From the NCBI GenBank assembly GCA_039621445.1, contig CP154957.1:7629114-7693113 (forward strand): DNA of 64,000 bases. The letters are read 5' to 3'. Below, piece after piece: positions 1 to 12,290 of this stretch. The translations under genes and the position numbers were made by a program. Numbering within the stretch: position 1 is the stretch's first letter; every line of letters starts with the position of its first letter. Source of the DNA: Euglena gracilis (taxonomy: Eukaryota; Euglenida; Euglenophyceae; Euglenales). The notes beneath the pieces were generated by a model that had not been told where the DNA came from, made no database searches, and was given only the letters and a program-made list of their open reading frames with translations.

Positions 1-576
1 CAGTAGATGCAGAGTTGCCTTTTTTGCCATGGTTTCATGGATTGGATGATGCATTATCTTCATTCAACGGCTGTGTGATGGCCCAACTGATCCAATCTTC
101 ATCCTGACTGACCCCACAATGTGTGTGCCAGGTTGTGACACTGACCCCAGTCGCATTTTGAGTGTTTTTGTGCGCTTTGCCATTATTGCTCATTATTGTC
201 ATGTAGTATTTTTCTGTGTTTTCGGTGTATTTGCTGACCACCAGGCTGCTTTTGACCCGAGCCCCCCCCCCCCCGGCCCCGGGGGGGGGGGGGGGCTGGG
301 GGACAGCCTTCTAATGAAAAGAGGTCAGAAATTATTTTAATTACTACCCACACCTGAATTTGGCTCTTGTTAAGTGCAGCCAACTGGGGAAGCCGAACAT
401 GTTTCTTCACCACTGGCAAGACGTGTGATAAGGAAGTGAGAAAGGCAAATGAAAGATGGTGCTATTTTTCCAAGGGTCAAAGAGACATTGGCGAAGGGAA
501 TGGGCATGGGTGTGGCCACCTTCCCTGGGTCCCAAAAAAATCCTCTGGAGGCAGGGTTGCCAGGCATCTTCCAGAC
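1..576 (+). repeat. Diverged, shortened satellite unit at left edge
   Basis: Bases about 27-110 match the block that every satellite unit carries near 2000-2085 (GGATTGGATGATG then CAACGGCTGTGTGATG). Bases about 483-568 match the unit end near 3085-3150. The material between is much shorter than in the array units and holds a long C tract followed by a G tract near 262-294. I read this as an old edge copy of the array, later cut at 576 by the hAT-like insertion. No convincing gene. Confidence 0.6.
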
Positions 577-589
577 CAGACCTCTGTTT

Positions 590-735
590 AGTGTGTATCG
601 GCAAAAAAATTTTGTGTGTATCGTGTGTATCGGCAAAAAAAATTTGTGTATCGGTGTGTGTCGGCAAAAAGTTTTTGTGTATTGGTGTGCATCGGCAAAA
701 AATTTTGTGTATTGGTGTGTATCGGCAAATTTTTT
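590..735 (+). repeat. Subterminal tandem repeats, left arm of hAT-like element
   Basis: Five or so imperfect copies of GTGTATCGGCAAAA with varying A/T runs. The same motif recurs in the right arm (1485-1600). Subterminal repeats of this type often bind transposase in hAT elements; that role is inferred here. Confidence 0.7.
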
Positions 736-754
736 TGAATTTTTTTAAAAAGCA

Positions 755-1337
755 ATGACCATGTTAGCGAAGTCCACCCGGACACCCCGGGTGGAGGAGG
801 CTGATTCCTCCTCCGAGGGATTCTCCACTTCTGAATCAGAGAGTGAGGCAGACATGGACAATTCATCCGATGCTCAAGAGTCTGTGTCTTCTTCGTATTC
901 CTCAGTCAATGAAGGGTCTGAGGGCTCTTCATCAGTTGCTTCCGTGACGGTTGAACCACCTGTTCCCTTGCCCCCCAAAGCAAGAGGTTGAACAGAGCAG
1001 AGGCAAAAACAAAAAGTTGTACTCTTGTCCATGGTTTCAAGACCTTCTCGCAAGAACTCCCGTTCTGGGCCGTTTTGTGACGGCTTTTCGAAATGAAGGA
1101 TTTGACACCAAAGAGATTTTCCCATTTCTCAGCATTGACGATATGGCTCGAATGGGAATCCCCCTTGGCATGAGGCGGTTAGGAAGCAAATCAGTGCAGC
1201 TACAAACAGCACACCTTGACAGATTCTGTTTGTCATGTGTTGAATGTCTCAAAAAAAAAGAAAAAAGCAAAAAAGCAAAGGAGAGCCGGGGTATGGACAT
1301 GCGCAGATGTATCCGGGGCTCTGCATTTGCCATGTGA
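755..1337 (+). pseudogene. Frameshifted SAM-domain-like coding sequence carried in the hAT-like element
   Basis: Two overlapping plus-strand frames join if one base is gained or lost in the C6 run near 970. The first (755-991) is Ser/Glu/Asp-rich and acidic. The second (951-1337) is basic and has a helix pattern like a sterile alpha motif: FVTAFRNEGFDTKEIFPFL, then IDDMARMGIPLGMRRLG. This resembles the SAM core, in which a 'DL..LGI...G.R..I' stretch follows a hydrophobic helix. SAM domains mediate protein-protein or RNA contacts. It lies between the subterminal repeats of the transposon, so it is either a captured host fragment or an element-encoded accessory protein. The tail after about residue 95 of the second frame is Lys-rich and ends at TGA 1335-1337. 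Family assignment is by eye only. Confidence 0.4.
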
Positions 1338-1484
1338 GGGAGTAGCGCCCCTCCCCCAACCATAGCAGTAGGGTGAGATTCCTTACCACGCTTTACGGGT
1401 TGAGCCAGGGGCCAATGTCCACATACTCTGTGGCAATGGTGTCAACAGATCAACCCGTGTTTTTCCCCCCATTTTTGTAAAAAT

Positions 1485-1600
1485 ATTGTGTGTCGGTGTG
1501 TTGGCAAAAAAATTTGTGTATCGGTGTGTATCGGCAAATTTTTTTTGTGTATCGGTGTGTGTCGGCAAAAAAATATTTTGTGTACTGGTGCGTATCGTTG
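1485..1600 (+). repeat. Subterminal tandem repeats, right arm of hAT-like element
   Basis: Imperfect copies of GTGTATCGGTGTG and CGGCAAAA, as in the left arm. They end directly in the 23-bp terminal inverted repeat at 1600-1622. Confidence 0.7.
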
Positions 1601-2365
1601 ATACACACTAAACAGAGGTCTGTTCCAGACAGGGAAATTAGTGCCTCTGTGAGTGTTCCGGCGGTCATGATGATAGCTGATGACCTAACGATGCATGCCG
1701 ACCATGTCTGATGTTCGAGACCCTGACTGGCACCGCCACGCCAAAGCACGCCACATTTGTGGGGGTCGGGTAAAAAATTGTATTCTCCGCGGAGGCTCAG
1801 GTATCCAAAAGATATGCATCAAAACTTTCTGGGACCCAGCCGTTGCAATCTCCTGGCCTGGCGATCTTTTCTGGACATTTTTTTGTGGAGGTGGCCTGAA
1901 ATTGACCGGATTGTTCAGTGCATCATTTCGCTCGCGTCCGTCTTGATCAAGTTGTTCGGTAGGTTCCAAATTTCTGGGACTCCCTCACTTTCATGCCATG
2001 CCCCGCATGGATTGGATGATGTATTATTTCATTCAACGGCTGTGTGATGACCCAGCTGATCCAATCTTCATCCTGATCCAAGTGACGTTTCATTTGTGCT
2101 TTTCTGCGCTGTCTTATTTGACGCATTTCCCCGTCTTTTCGGCATGTTTGTCTTGAAGCTGACCACTGGGTGCTTTTCTCTTGGAAGACCTGGGGCCTGG
2201 TGGTTGGGTGACAGCCTGGGTCAGTCTGGGTCTTGTGTCAGGGGTTCTGGTCAAGCTGTCAAGCGGTCAAGCTGAATTTTCCAGCAGACCACACAATCCT
2301 CTCTCACCCAGCTTCTTCAAAAGAGGCCAGGTTGGTAAGCTGTTTCAGAACACACACAAACAAGT

Positions 2366-2752
2366 TATTATTTTTGGGTCCGTTGCTGGAAGCCTCCAGG
2401 GGGGGTTTTACTTCTTGGGGGGGGTCTTATTTTTGGATTTTTTCTCGACCGACCGGGGCCCGAAAAAACACCATTTTCCATGTTCCCAAGAGCACTAAAA
2501 TTTTTCCTTCGGCGTTTCGCGCCATGTGTAAATTGGTGTGAATTGACATTTACCATGTTTTTTTTGCACTTTAATAATCGGAAATTTTTTGAAATTTCAT
2601 CATTTTTGTGTATGAAATTGGGGTTTTTGGTGTTTTTTTGGGGAAAATTTTCACCGTCCCCGGCGCTTTGCGTCGTCAAGGGGGGGGGTCTTATTTTTGG
2701 ATTTTTGCTCGATCGGACCAGGGGGGGGGGTCTTATTTTTGGGGGGGGTTAA
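2366..2752 (+). repeat. Dispersed AATAAGAC element embedded in each satellite unit
   Basis: The segment starts near TTATTTTTGGGTCCGTTGC and ends near GGGTCTTATTTTTGG; in between are CGGCGTTTCGCGCC and CCCCGGCGCTTTGCG hairpin motifs. Diverged copies lie outside the array at 51030-51360 (same strand) and at 43690-43888 plus 44358-44425 (opposite strand). The satellite unit therefore captured a mobile or dispersed repeat before it was amplified. Ends are approximate; the terminal AATAAGAC motif is inverted at the two ends. Confidence 0.7.
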
Positions 2753-3223
2753 CATTCCCGGTATGAACTTTTCTGCAATTTCGCTGCATATCACCCACAA
2801 TTTTCCCGATGTCCTCCAATGTCAATCTCCCCCGAGAAAGGCATCACCAGGCAGCTTGCCGCTTTAAAATGGTCAAGAGATTTTGAAGTTGGGGAAACGG
2901 GAGAAGCAGGCAGATATTTTTTTAAAAAAAAATTGGTGTCCCGGTGAGAGGCGGGTAGCCTGCCAAGGCGGGGTTTCCCTCTGCTTTGGTGCGAAACGGC
3001 GAAAATGCTTTTGGGCTCCAAAATTGACCTCCCAAATATCCCCCCTGACCCCCCTGAATCCCCCCCCCCCGTGTGCCCCCAGGGCAGGTGTGGGTGTGTG
3101 GCCACCTCCCCTGGGTCCCAAAAAAAAATCCTCCAGAGGCAGGGTTGCCAGGAAACTGTTTCATAATGAGTGCCTCTGTAAGTGTTCCGGCGGTCATGAT
3201 GATAGCTGATGACCTAACGATGC

Positions 3224-4726
3224 ATGCCGACCATGTCTGATGTTCGAGACCCTGACTGGCACCGCCACGCCAAAGCACGCCAACATTTGTGGGGGTTAGG
3301 TAAAAAATTGTGTTCTCCGCGGAGGCTCAGGTATCCAAAAGATAAGCATCAAAACTTTCTGAGACCCAGCCGTTGCAATCTCCTGGCCTGGCGATCTTTT
3401 CTGGACATTTTTTTGTGGAGGTGGCCTGAAATTGACCGGATTGTTCAGTGCATCATTTCGCTCGCGTCCGTCTTGATCAAGTTGTTCGGTAGGTTCCAAA
3501 TTTCTGGGACTCCCTCACTTTCATGCCATGCCCCGCATGGATTGGATGATGTATTATTTCATTCAACGGCTGTGTGATGACCCAGCTGATCCAATCTTCA
3601 TCCTGATCCAAGTGACGTTTCATTTGTGCTTTTCTGCGCTGTCTTATTTGACGCATTTCCCCGTCTTTTTGGCATGTTTGTCTTGAAGCTGACCACTGGG
3701 TGCTTTTCTCTTGGAAGACCTGGGGCCTGGTGGTTGGGTGACAGCCTGGGTCAGTCTGGGTCTTGTGTCAGGGGTTCTGGTCAAGCTGTCAAGCGGTCAA
3801 GCTGAATTTTCCAGCAGACCACCCCCTCCTCTCTCACCCAGCTTCTTCAAAAGAGGCCAGGTTGGTAAGCTGTTTCAGAACACACACAAACAAGTTACTA
3901 TTTTTGGGTCCGTTGCTGGAAGCCTCCAGGGGGGGTTTACTTCTTGGGGGGGGTCTTATTTTTGGGTTTTTTTCTCGACCGACCCGGGCCCGAAAAAACA
4001 CCATTTTCCATGTTCCCAAGAGCACTAAAATTTTTCCTTCGGCGTTTCGCGCCATGTGTAAATTGGTGTGAATTGACATTTACCATGTTTTTTTTTGCAC
4101 TTTAATAATCGGAAATTTTTTGAAATTTCATCATTTTTGTGTATGAAATTGGGGTTTTTGGTGTTTTTTTGGGGAAAATTTTCACCGTCCCCGGCGCTTT
4201 GCGTCGTCAAGGGGGGGGGTCTTATTTTTGGATTTTTGCTCGATCGGACCAGGGGGGGGGGTCTTATTTTTGGGGGGGTTAACATTCCCGGTATGAACTT
4301 TTCTGCAATTTCGCTGCATATCACCCACAATTTTCCCGATGTCCTCCAATGTCAATCTCCCCCGAGAAAGGCATCACCAGGCAGCTTGCCGCTTTAAAAT
4401 GGTCAAGAGATTTTGAAGTTGGGGAAACGGGAGAAGCAGGCAGATATTTTTTTAAAAAAAAATTGGTGTCCCGGTGAGAGGCGGGTAGCCTGCCAAGGCG
4501 GGGTTTCCCTCTGCTTTGGTGCGAAACGGCGAAAATGCTTTTGGGCTCCAAAATTGACCTCCCAAATATCCCCCCTGACCCCCCTGAATCCCCCCCGTGT
4601 GTGGCCACCTCCCCTGGGTCCCAAAAAAAAATCCTCCAGAGGCAGGGTTGCCAGGAAACTGTTTCATAATGAGTGCCTCTGTAAGTGTTCCGGCGGTCAT
4701 GATGATAGCTGATGACCTAACGATGC
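3224..4726 (+). repeat. Satellite unit 2, with about 30-bp deletion
   Basis: Near 4590 this unit reads C6 then GTGTGTGGCC. The other units carry an extra CCCCCAGGGCAGGTGTGG segment there. The loss lies between short CCCGTGTG/GTGTGTGG repeats, consistent with slippage. Confidence 0.85.
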
Positions 4727-6258
4727 ATGCCGACCATGTCTGATGTTCGAGACCCTGACTGGCACCGCCACGCCAAAGCACGCCAACATTTGTGGGGGTT
4801 AGGTAAAAAATTGTGTTCTCCGCGGAGGCTCAGGTATCCAAAAGATAAGCATCAAAACTTTCTGAGACCCAGCCGTTGCAATCTCCTGGCCTGGCGATCT
4901 TTTCTGGACATTTTTTTGTGGAGGTGGCCTGAAATTGACCGGATTGTTCAGTGCATCATTTCGCTCGCGTCCGTCTTGATCAAGTTGTTCGGTAGGTTCC
5001 AAATTTCTGGGACTCCCTCACTTTCATGCCATGCCCCGCATGGATTGGATGATGTATTATTTCATTCAACGGCTGTGTGATGACCCAGCTGATCCAATCT
5101 TCATCCTGATCCAAGTGATGTTTCATTTGTGCTTTTCTGCGCTGTCTTATTTGACGCATTTCCCCGTCTTTTTGGCATGTTTGTCTTGAAGCTGACCACT
5201 GGGTGCTTTTCTCTTGGAAGACCTGGGGCCTGGTGGTTGGGTGACAGCCTGGGTCAGTCTGGGTCTTGTGTCAGGGGTTCTGGTCAAGCTGTCAAGCGGT
5301 CAAGCTGAATTTTCCAGCAGACCACCCCCTCCTCTCTCACCCAGCTTCTTCAAAAGAGGCCAGGTTGGTAAGCTGTTTCAGAACACACACAAACAAGTTA
5401 TTATTTTTGGGTCCGTTGCTGGAAGCCTCCAGGGGGGGTTTTACTTCTTGGGGGGGGTCTTATTTTTGGATTTTTTCTCGACCGACCGGGGCCCGAAAAA
5501 ACACCATTTTCCATGTTCCCAAGAGCACTAAAATTTTTCCTTCGGCGTTTCGCGCCATGTGTAAATTGGTGTGAATTGACATTTACCATGTTTTTTTTGC
5601 ACTTTAATAATCGGAAATTTTTTGAAATTTCATCATTTTTGTGTATGAAATTGGGGTTTTTGGTGTTTTTTGGGGGAAAATTTTCACCGTCCCCGGCGCT
5701 TTGCGTCGTCAAGGGGGGGGGTCTTATTTTTGGATTTTTGCTCGATCGGACCAGGGGGGGGGGGTCTTATTTTTGGGGGGGGTTAACATTCCCGGTATGA
5801 ACTTTTCTGCAATTTCGCTGCATATCACCCACAATTTTCCCGATGTCCTCCAATGTCAATCTCCCCCGAGAAAGGCATCACCAGGCAGCTTGCCGCTTTA
5901 AAATGGTCAAGAGATTTTGAAGTTGGGGAAACGGGAGAAGCAGGCAGATATTTTTTAAAAAAAAAATTGGTGTCCCGGTGAGAGGCGGGTAGCCTGCCAA
6001 GGCGGGGTTTCCCTCTGCTTTGGTGCGAAACGGCGAAAATGCTTTTGGGCTCCAAAATTGACCTCCCAAATATCCCCCCTGACCCCCCTGAATCCCCCCC
6101 CCCCCCGTGTGCCCCCAGGGCAGGTGTGGGTGTGTGGCCACCTCCCCTGGGTCCCAAAAAAAATCCTCCAGAGGCAGGGTTGCCAGGAAACTGTTTCATA
6201 ATGAGTGCCTCTGTAAGTGTTCCGGCGGTCATGATGATAGCTGATGACCTAACGATGC

Positions 6259-7824
6259 ATGCCGACCATGTCTGATGTTCGAGACCCTGACTGGCACCGC
6301 CACGCCAAAGCACGCCAACATTTGTGGGGGTTAGGTAAAAAATTGTTTTCTCCGCGGAGGCTCAGGTATCCAAAAGATAAGCATCAAAACTTTCTGAGAC
6401 CCAGCCGTTGCAATCTCCTGGCCTGGCGATCTTTTCTGGACATTTTTTTGTGGAGGTGGCCTGAAATTGACCGGATTGTTCAGTGCATCATTTCGCTCGC
6501 GTCCGTCTTGATCAAGTTGTTCGGTAGGTTCCAAATTTCTGGGACTCCCTCACTTTCATGCCATGCCCCGCATGGATTGGATGATGTATTATTTCATTCA
6601 ACGGCTGTGTGATGACCCAGCTGATCCAATCTTCATCCTGATCCAAGTGACGTTTCATTTGTGCTTTTCTGCGCTGTCTTATTTGACGCATTTCCCCGTC
6701 TTTTCGGCATGTTTGTCTTGAAGCTGACCACTGGGTGCTTTTCTCTTGGAAGACCTGGGGCCTGGTGGTTGGGTGACAGCCTGGGTCAGTCTGGGTCTTG
6801 TGTCAGGGGTTCTGGTCAAGCTGTCAAGCGGTCAAGCTGAATTTTCCAGCAGACCACCCCCTCCTCTCTCACCCAGCTTCTTCAAAAGAGGCCAGGTTGG
6901 TAAGCTGTTTCAGAACACACACAAACAAGTTACTATTTTTGGGTCCGTTGCTGGAAGCCTCCAGGGGGGGTTTTACTTCTTGGGGGGGGTCTTATTTTTG
7001 GATTTTTTCTCGACCGACCGGGGCCCGAAAAAACACCATTTTCCATGTTCCCAAGAGCACTAAAATTTTTCCTTCGGCGTTTCGCGCCATGTGTAAATTG
7101 GTGTGAATTGACATTTACCATGTTTTTTTTGCACTTTAATAATCGGAAATTTTTTGAAATTTCATCATTTTTGTGTATGAAATTGGGGTTTTTGGTGTTT
7201 TTTGGGGGAAAATTTTCACCGTCCCCGGCGCTTTGCGTCGTCAAGGGGGGGGTCTTATTTTTGGATTTTTGCTCGATCGGACCAGGGGGGGGGGGCTTAT
7301 TTTTGGGGGGGGTTAACATTCCCGCCCCCCCCCCCCCCCCCCCCCCGTTAAGTGAAAAACTTTTCTCCTTTTCTGCAATTTCGCTGCATATCACCCACAA
7401 TTTTCCCGATGTCCTCCAATGTCAATCTCCCCCGAGAAAGGCATCACCAGGCAGCTTGCCGCTTTAAAATGGTCAAGAGATTTTGAAGTTGGGGAAACGG
7501 GAGAAGCAGGCAGATATTTTTTTAAAAAAAAATTGGTGTCCCGGTGAGAGGCGGGTAGCCTGCCAAGGCGGGGTTTCCCTCTGCTTTGGTGCGAAACGGC
7601 GAAAATGCTTTTGGGCTCCAAAATTGACCTCCCAAATATCCCCCCTGACCCCCCTGAATCCCCCCCCCCCCGTGTGCCCCCAGGGCAGGTGTGGGTGTGT
7701 GGCCACCTCCCCTGGGTCCCAAAAAAAAATCCTCCAGAGGCAGGGTTGCCAGGAAACTGTTTCATAATGAGTGCCTCTGTAAGTGTTCCGGCGGTCATGA
7801 TGATAGCTGATGACCTAACGATGC
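6259..7824 (+). repeat. Satellite unit 4, with about 35-bp insertion
   Basis: At about 7322-7372 the usual CCCGGTATGAACTTTTC is replaced by a 20-plus-base C tract followed by GTTAAGTGAAAAACTTTTC. This is the longest C homopolymer of the array and makes this the longest central unit. Confidence 0.85.
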
Positions 7825-9357
7825 ATGCCGACCATGTCTGATGTTCGAGACCCTGACTGGCACCGCCACGCCAAAGCACGCCAACATTTGTGGGGGTTAG
7901 GTAAAAAATTGTGTTCTCCGCGGAGGCTCAGGTATCCAAAAGATAAGCATCAAAACTTTCTGAGACCCAGCCGTTGCAATCTCCTGGCCTGGCGATCTTT
8001 TCTGGACATTTTTTTGTGGAGGTGGCCTGAAATTGACCGGATTGTTCAGTGCATCATTTCGCTCGCGTCCGTCTTGATCAAGTTGTTCGGTAGGTTCCAA
8101 ATTTCTGGGACTCCCTCACTTTCATGCCATGCCCCGCATGGATTGGATGATGTATTATTTCATTCAACGGCTGTGTGATGACCCAGCTGATCCAATCTTC
8201 ATCCTGATCCAAGTGACGTTTCATTTGTGCTTTTCTGCGCTGTCTTATTTGACGCATTTCCCCGTCTTTTCGGCATGTTTGTCTTGAAGCTGACCACTGG
8301 GTGCTTTTCTCTTGGAAGACCTGGGGCCTGGTGGTTGGGTGACAGCCTGGGTCAGTCTGGGTCTTGTGTCAGGGGTTCTGGTCAAGCTGTCAAGCGGTCA
8401 AGCTGAATTTTCCAGCAGACCACCCCCTCCTCTCTCACCCAGCTTCTTCAAAAGAGGCCAGGTTGGTAAGCTGTTTCAGAACACACACAAACAAGTTACT
8501 ATTTTTGGGTCCGTTGCTGGAAGCCTCCAGGGGGGGTTTTACTTCTTCTTGGGGGGGGACTTATTCTTGGATTTTTTTCTCGACCGACCGGGGCCCGAAA
8601 AAACACCATTTTCCATGTTCCCAAGAGCACTAAATTTTTTCCTTCGGCGTTTCGCGCCATGTGTAAATTGGTGTGAATTGACATTTACCATGTTTTTTTT
8701 GCACTTTAATAATCGGAAATTTTTTGAAATTTCATCATTTTTGTGTATGAAATTGGGGTTTTTGGTGTTTTTTGGGGGAAAATTTTCACCGTCCCCGGCG
8801 CTTTGCGTCGTCAAGGGGGGGGGTCTTATTTTTGGATTTTGCTAGATCGGACCAGGGGGGGGGGTCTTATTTTTGGGGGGGGTTAACATTCCCGGTATGA
8901 ACTTTTCTGCAATTTCGCTGCATATCACCCACAATTTTCCCGATGTCCTCCAATGTCAATCTCCCCCGAGAAAGGCATCACCAGGCAGCTTGCCGCTTTA
9001 AAATGGTCAAGAGATTTTGAAGTTGGGGAAACGGGAGAAGCAGGCAGATATTTTTTTAAAAAAAAATTGGTGTCCCGGTGAGAGGCGGGTAGCCTGCCAA
9101 GGCGGGGTTTCCCTCTGCTTTGGTGCGAAACGGCGAAAATGCTTTTGGGCTCCAAAATTGACCTCCCAAATATCCCCCCTGACCCCCCTGAATCCCCCCC
9201 CCCCCGTGTGCCCCCAGGGCAGGTGTGGGTGTGTGGCCACCACCCCTGGGACACAAAAAAAATCCTCCAGAGGCAGGGTTGCCAGGAAACTGTTTCATAA
9301 TGAGTGCCTCTGTAAGTGTTCCGGCGGTCATGATGATAGCTGATGACCTAACGATGC

Positions 9358-10890
9358 ATGCCGACCATGTCTGATGTTCGAGACCCTGACTGGCACCGCC
9401 ACGCCAAAGCACGCCAACATTTGTGGGGGTTAGGTAAAAAATTGTGTTCTCCGCGGAGGCTCAGGTATCCAAAAGATAAGCATCAAAACTTTCTGAGACC
9501 CAGCCGTTGCAATCTCCTGGCCTGGCGATCTTTTCTGGACATGTTGTAGTGGAGGTGGCCTGAAATTGACCGGATTGTTCAGTGCATCATTTCGCTCGCG
9601 TCCGTCTTGATCAAGTTGTTCGGTAGGTTCCAAATTTCTGGGACTCCCTCACTTTCATGCCATGCCCCGCATGGATTGGATGATGTATTATTTCATTCAA
9701 CGGCTGTGTGATGACCCAGCTGATCCAATCTTCATCCTGATCCAAGTGACGTTTCATTTGTGCTTTTCTGCGCTGTCTTATTTGACGCATTTCCCCGTCT
9801 TTTCGGCATGTTTGTCTTGAAGCTGACCACTGGGTGCTTTTCTCTTGGAAGACCTGGGGCCTGGTGGTTGGGTGACAGCCTGGGTCAGTCTGGGTCTTGT
9901 GTCAGGGGTTCTGGTCAAGCTGTCAAGCGGTCAAGCTGAATTTTCCAGCAGACCACCCCCTCCTCTCTCACCCAGCTTCTTCAAAAGAGGCCAGGTTGGT
10001 AAGCTGTTTCAGAACACACACAAACAAGTTACTATTTTTGGGTCCGTTGCTGGAAGCCTCCAGGGGGGGTTTTACTTCTTGGGGGGGGTCTTATTTTTGG
10101 ATTTTTTCTCGACCGACCGGGGCCCGAAAAAACACCATTTTCCATGTTCCCAAGAGCACTAAAATTTTTCCTTCGGCGTTTCGCGCCATGTGTAAATTGG
10201 TGTGAATTGACATTTACCATGTTTTTTTTTGCACTTTAATAATCGGAAATTTTTTGAAATTTCATCATTTTTGTGTATGAAATTGGGGTTTTTGGTGTTT
10301 TTTGGGGGAAAATTTTCACCGTCCCCGGCGCTTTGCGTCGTCAAGGGGGGGGGTCTTATTTTTGGATTTTTGCTCGATCGGACCAGGGGGGGGGGTCTTA
10401 TTTTTGGGGGGGGTTAACATTCCCGGTATGAACTTTTCTGCAATTTCGCTGCATATCACCCACAATTTTCCCGATGTCCTCCAATGTCAATCTCCCCCGA
10501 GAAAGGCATCACCAGGCAGCTTGCCGCTTTAAAATGGTCAAGAGATTTTGAAGTTGGGGAAACGGGAGAAGCAGGCAGATATTTTTTTTAAAAAAAATTG
10601 GTGTCCCGGTGAGAGGCGGGTAGCCTGCCAAGGCGGGGTTTCTCTCTGCTTTGGTGCGAAACGGCGAAAATGCTTTTGGGCTCCAAAATTGACCTCCCAA
10701 ATATCCCCCCTGACCCCCCTGAATCCCCCCCCCCCCCGTGTGCCCCCAGGGCAGGTGTGGGTGTGTGGCCACCTCCCCTGGGTCCCAAAAAAAAATCCTC
10801 CAGAGGCAGGGTTGCCAGGAAACTGTTTCATAATGAGTGCCTCTGTAAGTGTTCCGGCGGTCATGATGATAGCTGATGACCTAACGATGC
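9358..10890 (+). repeat. Satellite unit 6, point-diverged
   Basis: The unit matches the consensus except near 9540-9552, where GGACATTTTTTTGTGG has become GGACATGTTGTAGTGG. That change truncates the recurrent 117-codon frame, which argues against that frame being maintained. Confidence 0.85.
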
Positions 10891-11570
10891 ATGCCGACCA
10901 TGTCTGATGTTCGAGACCCTGACTGGCACCGCCACGCCAAAGCACGCCAACATTTGTGGGGGTTAGGTAAAAAATTGTGTTCTCCGCGGAGGCTCAGGTA
11001 TCCAAAAGATAAGCATCAAAACTTTCTGAGACCCAGCCGTTGCAATCTCCTGGCCTGGCGATCTTTTCTGGACATTTTTTTGTGGAGGTGGCCTGAAATT
11101 GACCGGATTGTTCAGTGCATCATTTCGCTCGCGTCCGTCTTGATCAAGTTGTTCGGTAGGTTCCAAATTTCTGGGACTCCCTCACTTTCATGCCATGCCC
11201 CGCATGGATTGGATGATGTATTATTTCATTCAACGGCTGTGTGATGACCCAGCTGATCCAATCTTCATCCTGATCCAAGTGACATTTTCTTTGTGCTTTT
11301 CTGCGCTGTCTTATTTGACGCATTTCCCCGTCTTTTCGGCATGTTTGTCTTGAAGCTGACCACTGGGTGCTTTCCCTTGGAAGACCTGGCGCCTGGTGGT
11401 TGGGTGACAGCCTGGGTCGGTCTGGGTCTTGTGTCAGGGGTTCTGGTCAAGCGGTCAAGCTATTTATTTTCCCCAATATTTTCCCCAGCAGACCACCCCC
11501 TCCTCTCTCACCCAGCTTCTTCAAAAGAGGGCCGGTTTCAGAACTGCTGTTTCAGAACACACACAAACAG

Positions 11571-12017
11571 CTGTGGTGTTAAACAACTTTTAACAACAAT
11601 CACCTGTTTCTAACAATTTTTTTTTCGCAAGAAATCAGTGTTTTCAATGAAAAGAGCATGTTTCGATATTGTCAACATTGTTAAAATTATTTTTGGGTTT
11701 TTGCGGGGGTTTGGCGGGTTTCAAACATGGTATTCTTGGTCAAACAATCAAACAATTTGAACGCAAGCCCTGATGGCCACCCCCCAGTGTTTAGCCCCCC
11801 CTCCCTGCCGACTCAGCTACCTCGCAGATATATTGTATTGTTGTACTGCACATACCATATATGTGTATATATGGCAACGCTAATTTACTACCCCCCCCCC
11901 CCCCCCCGCCCCTGGGGGTGGCCCAGTAGTTTAACCTGGAGGTGGGGGTCCCACTTCTTTCACCAACTCCAATTTTTTGGTTTTTATGCCCCGATTCGCC
12001 GTGTTTCCGTTAATTTA
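11571..12017. other. Non-satellite spacer inside last unit
   Basis: A/T-rich sequence (AACAACTTTTAACAAC, poly-T) with a C17 tract near 11890. No frame, RNA gene or recognised repeat is supported. Confidence 0.5.
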
Positions 12018-12056
12018 GGGGGGTAGGGTTAGGGTTTGGATTAGGGTTAGGGTTAC
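12018..12056 (+). repeat. Interstitial telomere-like repeats
   Basis: Reads GGGTAGGGTTAGGG, then TTTGGATTAGGGTTAGGG and GTTAC: four or five degenerate TTAGGG-type copies. It lies at the distal end of the satellite array, as expected of a subtelomeric remnant or a healed break. Too short to decide the species' telomere motif. Confidence 0.6.
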
Positions 12057-12164
12057 AATTTCGGGAAAAACCCGAAATCAGACAAAAAAGAGGGCCTAAA
12101 ATTTGGTCTAAAATTTGGCCTAAATTGGGTTGAAATTCGGCCAAACTGCTTGATTCCCCCTAAC

Positions 12165-12290
12165 CAAGCACCTATGCCGACCGCAGCCGACCGCGGGTTT
12201 CAGGACTGTCATAGGTGGGTTGCCGACCGCAGCCGACCGCGCAACTTTTTTCTAATTCATGTCAATTTTTCAGCGAGAATGAGAAATGAG
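12165..12290 (-). repeat. Fragment of the CGGTCGGCTG repeat family
   Basis: CCAAGCACCTATGCCGACC and the repeated CCGACCGCAG motif are the reverse complement of the right part of the element at 59381-60042. So are TGTCATAGGTGGGTTGCC and the AATTTTTCAG-GAGAATGAGAAA stretch. Only this end is present. Confidence 0.65.

Larger units (their letters stand above)
577..1622. mobile_element. hAT-like DNA transposon, non-autonomous, 1,046 bp
   Basis: The element has a perfect 23-bp terminal inverted repeat: it starts CAGACCTCTGTTTAGTG at 577 and the exact reverse complement ends at 1622. It is flanked by a perfect 8-bp duplication, TTCCAGAC, at 569-576 and 1623-1630. An 8-bp duplication with a CAG-starting terminus is the hAT signature. 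Inside each end lies a degenerate tandem repeat of GTGTATCGGCAAAA (about 590-735 and 1485-1600). No transposase is present. The middle holds a frameshifted SAM-like reading frame (755-1337). It interrupts a satellite-related unit, so it inserted after that repeat existed. Confidence 0.88.
1623..11570 (+). repeat. Satellite array, about 1.53-kb unit, seven head-to-tail copies
   Basis: The landmark ATGCCGACCATGTCTGATG recurs at 1695, 3224, 4727, 6259, 7825, 9358, 10891 and 12510, which gives unit lengths of 1529, 1503, 1532, 1566, 1533, 1533 and 1619. The five central units are almost identical; most differences are in G/C tract length. Units at the edges (1695 and 12510) share older variants such as GCCACATTTGTGG where central units read GCCAACATTTGTGG. 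Each unit contains an internal dispersed element (2366-2752 in the first). Frames of 67-117 codons recur on both strands because the units are identical; I see no codon signature and treat the array as non-coding. Confidence 0.95.

Noticed and set aside
1695-11244. Recurrent 117-codon and 67-codon frames in satellite units
   Set aside because: They are identical because the units are identical. One unit (9358) is truncated by a small change, and the edge units carry frame-disrupting differences. No codon bias.
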